This document shows, piece after piece, positions 6,023 to 10,487 of a DNA stretch of 10,487 nucleotides. The notes under the pieces are model-generated. The model made no database searches. It saw only the letters and a program-made list of their open reading frames with translations, and was not told the DNA's origin. This DNA is from an uncultured Burkholderiales bacterium (GTDB lineage Bacteria; Pseudomonadota; Gammaproteobacteria; Burkholderiales; Burkholderiaceae_C), in contig CAIYFE010000299.1 of assembly GCA_903925445.1 (NCBI GenBank), forward strand, positions 1 through 10,487. Direction: 5' to 3'. Numbering within the stretch: position 1 is the stretch's first letter; every line of letters starts with the position of its first letter. A program made the translations under genes and the position numbers.

Positions 6023-7321
6023 ATGGCAGACCAGTCACAAGCAGCATCCGTCGCTGAGGAAGCCACTTCTGAACAAGAAGCGGCTGGTGATGAGTCGTTG
6101 GTTGATGTGGAGGCGACTGCAAATCGTCTGACAGAAATCGCCAACGAGTCTTTGGACACCAATGAGGTGGCTCGACAAATTGAAGAGCTGACCTCGGTCG
6201 TCTTAGATTCTGCTGAAGTCTCCACCCGCTCCGCGTCGATCGCCGCCGACGTGAGCGCCACCATGCGTGCCGTGGTGACAAAAATTCAAGAGACCAACCG
6301 CCGCAACGTGATGCATTCGCGCATTGTGCTGGGTGTTGTGGCCGGCGCTTTGCTGTTGGCCATGGGCGTGTTCTTTGCCATCACCGTCAAAATGACCAAG
6401 TCGATCAAAGAGCTCGACACCATTGTGTATTCGATGGCCAAACGGGTGATCGAAGTAGACGCCAGCTTGACCGCGATTGGCAAAACCAACTCGGACTTGT
6501 CCGAGGTGACCGAGCGCCAAGACAAGTTGTCCGATGACCAAGCCAAGTTGGCCTCTCGTCTGGAAGACATCAGCAAGGCCTTGGCAACCTTGCCCGCGAG
6601 TGTGATTGAGCAAAGCAACAAAGCGGCCGATCCCAAATCACAAGCGCTCGAAAAAGAAATCCAAGGCCTCCAAGCCAAGCTCGCAGCGATTGACAGCAAA
6701 CTCTCCAACTCACCTGCGCTCAAAACTGCTCCAGTCGTGGGTCCAAGTACGCAAACTTTGCTGCAAGAAATTCAAAAACTGCGCCAAGATGTGGACGCAG
6801 CCAGCCGCTCACGCAACGCTGCGCAAGCAGAAGCTGACAAATCTTCAGCCAAGGCCTTAGAGCTGTCACTTTCCAAATCAATGGCTGCTGCCGACAAGGC
6901 CGAAAAAGCAGCCAACATGGCCAACAGCGCCGCTGAAAAAGCCGCCGCCGCCGAAAAAGCTGCCGCCGCCGAGCGATTGGCTGCACTCAAAGCCGCCGCC
7001 GAAAAAGCCGCAGCCATGCGCTCGGGCGGCTACGTTGCCGAAAAGCCTGAGCCCGACCGTGCCAGCTTAGAACGTTCAGCAGCGCAAAAAGCCGCAGCCC
7101 AAAAAGCTGCCGCCGAGAAAGCTGCAGCTGACAAAGCCGCCGCAGACCGCGCAGCAGCCGAAAAAGTGATTGCAGAAAAAGCTGCCGCAGACCGAGCCGC
7201 CGCTGAACGTGCCGCAGAACAAGCCCGGCAAGCCGCTGCTCAAGCAGCCAATGCCGCGCGTACACGGGACAATTTGATCAAGTACCCCAGAGTTCCCGCC
7301 TCAAACGGCGACCAGAACTGA
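6023..7321 (+). CDS. Single-pass membrane coiled-coil protein with TolA-like Ala/Lys-rich C-terminus
   Basis: The 432-aa protein is not assigned to a family. The N-terminal 95 residues are acidic and predicted cytoplasmic. One membrane helix lies at about residues 100-120 (VLGVVAGALLLAMGVFFAI), with basic RR before it. After it comes a long helical region (about 120-275) rich in heptads, then an Ala/Lys/Glu stretch at about 287-412 built from units such as EKAAA, DKAAA and DRAAA. This resembles the periplasm-spanning helix of TolA, but there is no TolA C-terminal globular domain; the protein ends in a short polar tail. It could extend well across the periplasm, or the low-complexity helix could lie on the cytoplasmic side if topology is reversed. 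The start is supported by AAGG at 6012-6015, seven bases upstream. It is the last gene of the plus-strand operon. Low-complexity composition makes homology hard to judge by eye. Confidence 0.85.
   Translation: MADQSQAASVAEEATSEQEAAGDESLVDVEATANRLTEIANESLDTNEVARQIEELTSVVLDSAEVSTRSASIAADVSATMRAVVTKIQETNRRNVMHSRIVLGVVAGALLLAMGVFFAITVKMTKSIKELDTIVYSMAKRVIEVDASLTAIGKTNSDLSEVTERQDKLSDDQAKLASRLEDISKALATLPASVIEQSNKAADPKSQALEKEIQGLQAKLAAIDSKLSNSPALKTAPVVGPSTQTLLQEIQKLRQDVDAASRSRNAAQAEADKSSAKALELSLSKSMAAADKAEKAANMANSAAEKAAAAEKAAAAERLAALKAAAEKAAAMRSGGYVAEKPEPDRASLERSAAQKAAAQKAAAEKAAADKAAADRAAAEKVIAEKAAADRAAAERAAEQARQAAAQAANAARTRDNLIKYPRVPASNGDQN
6881..7260 (+). repeat. Imperfect Ala/Lys-coding repeat region
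   Basis: Inside the preceding coding region, short units encoding (E/D)(K/R)AAA recur many times with shared DNA words such as GCCGCCGCCGAAAAAGC. The repeats are imperfect, and codon choice varies between GCC, GCA and GCT. This is a coding low-complexity tract rather than a separate element. Slippage or recombination could change its length between strains. Confidence 0.75.
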
Positions 7322-7339
7322 GCGCGCGGGCATCCAGTA

Positions 7340-8962
7340 TCAGTGCAGCGCGAACGATTGAGCGCTTGCATGCGGCCAATCGCTGAACACCTCGGGTAGC
7401 TCTTGCGCTTGTTGTGCCAACAAAGCGCCTTCGGGCACTGTATCGATCAAGTCTGCCAAATGACACACTTGTTTCTCGCTCACACGAACCATGATGTGTT
7501 TGGGGCTGATTTGATGGGGCTCTTGCATGCCCGCAGCTTCAATCAACTCTTTGAGCGCCTCTAAAGTGTTGGTGTGGAATTTATGAACACGCTCGGCCTT
7601 GTCGGGCACCACCAACGCGACTTGTCGAACTGGGTCTTGGGTGGTGACGCCAGTCGGACAATTACCGGTGTGGCAGGTTTGAGCTTGGATACATCCCAGC
7701 GCAAACATAAAGCCCCGCGCGCTGTTACACCAGTCCGCGCCTAAGGCAAGCACGCGTGCCATGTCAAAAGCGCTGACAATTTTGCCGCTTGCCCCAAGTT
7801 TGATGTGCTCGCGAAGTCCCGCCCCTACCAACGTGTTGTGCACCAATCGAAGCCCTTCTTGCAGTGGCATTCCAAGGTGGTCTGAAAACTCCAACGGCGC
7901 AGCACCGGTGCCGCCTTCCGCACCGTCGACCACGATGAAATCGGGTTGGATGCCTGTCTCTTGCATGGCCTTGACGATGCCAAACCATTCCCATGCATGA
8001 CCAATGCACAACTTAATGCCCACGGGTTTTCCGTTGCTCAAAGTACGCAAGCGTTGGATGAAGTGCATCAACTCAATCGGCGTGGAAAAGCTGCTGTGAG
8101 CCGCAGGCGACACGCAGTCTTCACCGATGTTGACGCCACGAGCTTCGGCAATCTCGGCTGTCACTTTGGGGCCCGGTAAGACGCCGCCATGTCCTGGTTT
8201 GGCGCCTTGGCTGAGCTTGATCTCGATCATCTTGACTTGGTCTGATTGGGCGTTTTCAACGAAATGCGTTTCTGAAAACTGGCCTTGCTCGTCGCGGCAT
8301 CCAAAATAGCCAGAACCAATTTCCCAAATCAAGTCGCCACCGTGAACTCGGTGATAGCGTGAAATGGAGCCTTCGCCGGTGTCATGTGCGAATCCACCTT
8401 TTTTGGCGCCTTCATTCAATGCCATGATGGCGTTCGCACTGAGTGCGCCAAAGCTCATGGCAGAAATGTTGAACAAGCTGATGCTGTAGGGCTGTGTGCA
8501 GTTTTTGCCACCGACTTGCACACGAAAGTCATGGCTTTCAATGTGTGTGGGTGCCATTGAATGGTTGATCCATTCGTAGCCTACAGCACGCAAATCCAGC
8601 TGAGTTCCAAAAGGACGTTTGTCAGATTCACCCTTGGCGCGTGAGTAAACCAAACTGCGTTGTGCCCGTGAAAAGGGCGATGCTTCGGTTTCTGACTCTA
8701 AAAAATACTGACGAATTTCAGGCCGAATTTTTTCCAGCATGAAACGCAAATGCCCAATGATGGGGTAGTTGCGCAAGATGGCGTGATGGCGTTGTTGCAA
8801 GTCGTAGGCGCCCACCAAAGACAGTGCCAAAAAAAGCACAGGCCACCAAAAATGAATCGACATCACGCTCGCGCCAAGCAAGCTGAAGATCAAACAAACC
8901 ACCGAGACAATGAAAGCGGTGTAACGCACCGGATAAATCTGATTGAGTTTGTCCAGCAGCAT
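7340..8962 (-). CDS. Membrane-anchored FMN-binding glutamate synthase family protein
   Basis: The 540-aa protein carries two hydrophobic helices near the N-terminus (about 14-33 and 35-53). The rest matches the FMN-binding synthase domain of the large subunit of glutamate synthase (about 155-480). Visible motifs are SAMSFGALS (168-175), SQGAKPGHGGVLPG (251-264), the phosphate-binding DGAEGGTGAAP (346-356) and GASGKI (390-395). Cys424, Cys430 and Cys435 have the C-x5-C-x4-C spacing of the 3Fe-4S cluster ligands in GltB. The amidotransferase (glutaminase) domain and the C-terminal GXGXG domain of full GltB are absent, so this is the short stand-alone family whose substrate is not settled; glutamate synthesis from glutamine is not implied. 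The start has an excellent ribosome-binding site (AAGGAG, complement of 8970-8975). It lies 31 bp after the coiled-coil gene and is probably the last gene of the ParA operon, though an internal promoter is possible. Confidence 0.95.
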   Translation of the reverse strand: MLLDKLNQIYPVRYTAFIVSVVCLIFSLLGASVMSIHFWWPVLFLALSLVGAYDLQQRHHAILRNYPIIGHLRFMLEKIRPEIRQYFLESETEASPFSRAQRSLVYSRAKGESDKRPFGTQLDLRAVGYEWINHSMAPTHIESHDFRVQVGGKNCTQPYSISLFNISAMSFGALSANAIMALNEGAKKGGFAHDTGEGSISRYHRVHGGDLIWEIGSGYFGCRDEQGQFSETHFVENAQSDQVKMIEIKLSQGAKPGHGGVLPGPKVTAEIAEARGVNIGEDCVSPAAHSSFSTPIELMHFIQRLRTLSNGKPVGIKLCIGHAWEWFGIVKAMQETGIQPDFIVVDGAEGGTGAAPLEFSDHLGMPLQEGLRLVHNTLVGAGLREHIKLGASGKIVSAFDMARVLALGADWCNSARGFMFALGCIQAQTCHTGNCPTGVTTQDPVRQVALVVPDKAERVHKFHTNTLEALKELIEAAGMQEPHQISPKHIMVRVSEKQVCHLADLIDTVPEGALLAQQAQELPEVFSDWPHASAQSFALH

Positions 8963-8993
8963 GCGTTAGCTCCTTAGCGGATGAAAGGGTAGG

Positions 8994-9512
8994 TCAGGGT
9001 GAGTTTTTGAGTTTTGCAGAGAGTTTGCTTTGTGCCAGTGCGGAGACTTCTGCCCGTAAGCGAGCCGAGGTGAGTTGCTGATCTGCTGCTTGTTGCACCT
9101 CTTGCAGGTGATGCAAGATGGTCGAGCGCAGACCCGCAATGTCCGTGTCCAATTTTTCGAGTCGATCGGTCAACTCGCGGTGCAACGCCATGCGCTGCGT
9201 GAGCAAATTGACCTCGGCTGCGATGGTGCGCCAAGTCTGTGTGAGCTCATCTGTGGGCGGGGAGCGCAATTGATCAAACAACTCGGTAATCAGAGGATCA
9301 AACATTTGCGTTGGATCTTGCCCCTGTGTTTGCTCTGGCGTTTCCGTCAGCGTAGGAATTTCGGGCGATGGTTGGTGGGCAGCTGCCGATGGTTTTTTGC
9401 CGTCTTGACTGCGCACGTGGTTTTGAACAATGTCGTTGACCTGTCCCCAGCCTTCTTGTGGGGAGTAGCTTTTGAGTCCTTTGAAGGATAAAAATTGCGG
9501 TTCGTTTGACAT
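8994..9512 (-). CDS. Small coiled-coil protein, possible ParA partner
   Basis: The 172-aa protein has no recognised domain, signal peptide or membrane helix. It begins with a short conserved-looking segment (FLSFKGLKSYSPQEGWGQVN, within residues 7-26). A Pro/Thr/Gln-rich, probably disordered stretch follows (about 38-70), then a long helical and coiled-coil region (about 72-168) with heptad-like leucines around LTDRLEKLDTDIAGL. The gene starts two bases after the ParA stop codon and lacks a clear ribosome-binding site, so it is probably translationally coupled to ParA. A small, partly disordered coiled-coil protein encoded directly after an orphan ParA is the layout of cargo-adaptor pairs such as McdA-McdB. 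No sequence similarity to McdB can be claimed, and the partner role is inference. Confidence 0.82.
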   Translation of the reverse strand: MSNEPQFLSFKGLKSYSPQEGWGQVNDIVQNHVRSQDGKKPSAAAHQPSPEIPTLTETPEQTQGQDPTQMFDPLITELFDQLRSPPTDELTQTWRTIAAEVNLLTQRMALHRELTDRLEKLDTDIAGLRSTILHHLQEVQQAADQQLTSARLRAEVSALAQSKLSAKLKNSP

Positions 9513-9514
9513 GA

Positions 9515-10477
9515 TCAGTGGTTCATTGAGCCAAGCGTGATTCGTTTCAAGAATTGTGGAATGCCCAGCGACGAAGTGCTTGGCGCTCGGCTTTGTTGAG
9601 CATTGGCGATCGTACTCGGTTTATCGGTGGTGACCTTTTCCTCAGGGCGAGTTTTGTGCAGTCGATGGCGACCCAGAATCGAATATTGATTGGACAAAGT
9701 ACTGGATGTGGCCAACAAATTGTTGCGTGCGGTAGGCGCGGGCGACATTTTTGTCGCTGCCCTGGGCGTGTTGAGCATGGAGGCATGCGCAGTTTTTTTC
9801 ATGGCCAATTCCGCCACGCGCATGTCACGCGCGGCGCAAACCGCTTTACCAAATTCGTTGAACGAAGCACCACAAGCGTCTTGCAAATCCATCAAGTAGC
9901 CGCGTTCGAACATGTCGCGTGCAGTTTGCGCTTCCAACACTGGAGGAGAAAGCATGAAGCTGACAGGGAAACGTTGCTTGGAAAACGCGTTGTTGTTCAT
10001 CTGCTCTTGCTGAACGCGCGTGGGACAAACCAGCAAGGTGGGAGACGTGTGGATGGCAGAGTCAAACACCCAACGGTGACGGCTCAAAAAGCCTGAGGTT
10101 GCGGCCAATTCAATTTCGGACACGGACGTTGGAACAATCACCATGTCAAATTCAAACATCAGCTCGCCAGCGATGGAATCGGTCCAAGTCAAATCGCAAA
10201 TCACGATGTCGGAGCTACTGGCTGCGCGTCGCAAGTGCAAACGTGCATCCAAAATGGGTCGGTTGCCGCCCTGATCCAAAGGCAAGATCTTGTGCTGAAC
10301 CACAACGCCGATGTTGGGGGCTCGCGACAACCAAGTGCTTGATGAGCCATGCGTGTCAAAGTCAATCAATGTGACAGCCTCGCCTTGTCGACGGAAATAT
10401 GCAGCGAGGTTGGCAGAAATAGTGCTTTTGCCAACGCCGCCTTTTTGGCTGGTCAGTAATATTTTGAATGTCGACAT
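9515..10477 (-). CDS. ParA/MinD-family ATPase (orphan)
   Basis: The 320-aa protein has the deviant Walker A motif KGGVGKST at residues 12-19, with signature Lys12 and P-loop Lys17, so it belongs to the ParA/MinD family of dimerising ATPases. Walker A' is LIDFDTHGSSSTW (37-49; Asp39 and Asp41). The Walker B strand is DIVICDLTWTD (90-100; Asp95), unlike the usual IDTPP form. Residues of about 110-215 continue the ParA fold (VPTSVSEIELAATSGFLSRH). About the last 85 residues are low complexity (Ser, Thr, Ala, Arg rich) and go beyond a typical short ParA. There is no MinD-type membrane-targeting amphipathic helix at the C-terminus that I can see, so nucleoid binding is more likely. There is no ParB or parS in the window, so chromosome partitioning is not supported. 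Start: GGAG at 10484-10487 (complement), six bases upstream. First gene visible in its operon; its promoter is outside the window. Confidence 0.93.
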   Translation of the reverse strand: MSTFKILLTSQKGGVGKSTISANLAAYFRRQGEAVTLIDFDTHGSSSTWLSRAPNIGVVVQHKILPLDQGGNRPILDARLHLRRAASSSDIVICDLTWTDSIAGELMFEFDMVIVPTSVSEIELAATSGFLSRHRWVFDSAIHTSPTLLVCPTRVQQEQMNNNAFSKQRFPVSFMLSPPVLEAQTARDMFERGYLMDLQDACGASFNEFGKAVCAARDMRVAELAMKKTAHASMLNTPRAATKMSPAPTARNNLLATSSTLSNQYSILGRHRLHKTRPEEKVTTDKPSTIANAQQSRAPSTSSLGIPQFLKRITLGSMNH

Positions 10478-10487
10478 TTTTTTCTCC

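Noticed and set aside
7322..7339. Possible bidirectional terminator between the convergent operons
   Set aside because: The 18-bp gap is GC-rich but shows no stem-loop with a flanking T-run on either strand.

Overview
The window most likely comes from a motile Gram-negative betaproteobacterium, probably Burkholderiales and perhaps Comamonadaceae-like. This is inferred from the flavour of the flagellar proteins, a SPOR-domain protein, a membrane-anchored FMN glutamate-synthase-family protein and moderate GC judged by eye. No rRNA or other taxonomic marker is present, so the assignment is tentative. There is no tRNA, rRNA, CRISPR array, transposase or integrase in the window, and gene density is very high.

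Left edge (1-699, minus strand): a gene cut by the window edge encodes a protein with a Rossmann-like glycine-rich motif and probably a class I methyltransferase-type fold. It diverges from the plus-strand operon across a 118-bp gap. That gap holds a near-perfect sigma-54 promoter (TTGGCACG-N4-TTGCA, 741-757).

Plus-strand operon (818-7321): fliO, fliP, fliQ, fliR and flhB encode most of the inner-membrane export gate of the flagellar type III secretion apparatus, tightly packed with overlaps or gaps of at most 16 bp. Three less familiar genes follow without a visible terminator. The first is a single-pass inner-membrane protein with a C-terminal SPOR domain and an N-domain that looks like an ATPase lacking its P-loop. 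The second is a small acidic protein with a C-terminal coiled coil. The third is a single-pass membrane protein with a coiled coil and a long Ala/Lys-rich TolA-like segment. Together they look like an envelope-associated module expressed with the flagellar export gate; their function is unknown.

Minus-strand operon (10477-7340), convergent with the first: a ParA/MinD-family ATPase, then (2-bp gap) a small protein with a disordered N-terminus and a coiled coil that could be its partner, then (31-bp gap) a membrane-anchored FMN/iron-sulfur glutamate-synthase-like protein. The ParA plus small coiled-coil pair resembles ParA-type cargo-positioning systems. The two operons end 18 bp apart.

The best candidates for something undescribed are the three-gene envelope module attached to a sigma-54-driven fliOPQR-flhB operon, and the orphan ParA/coiled-coil pair.
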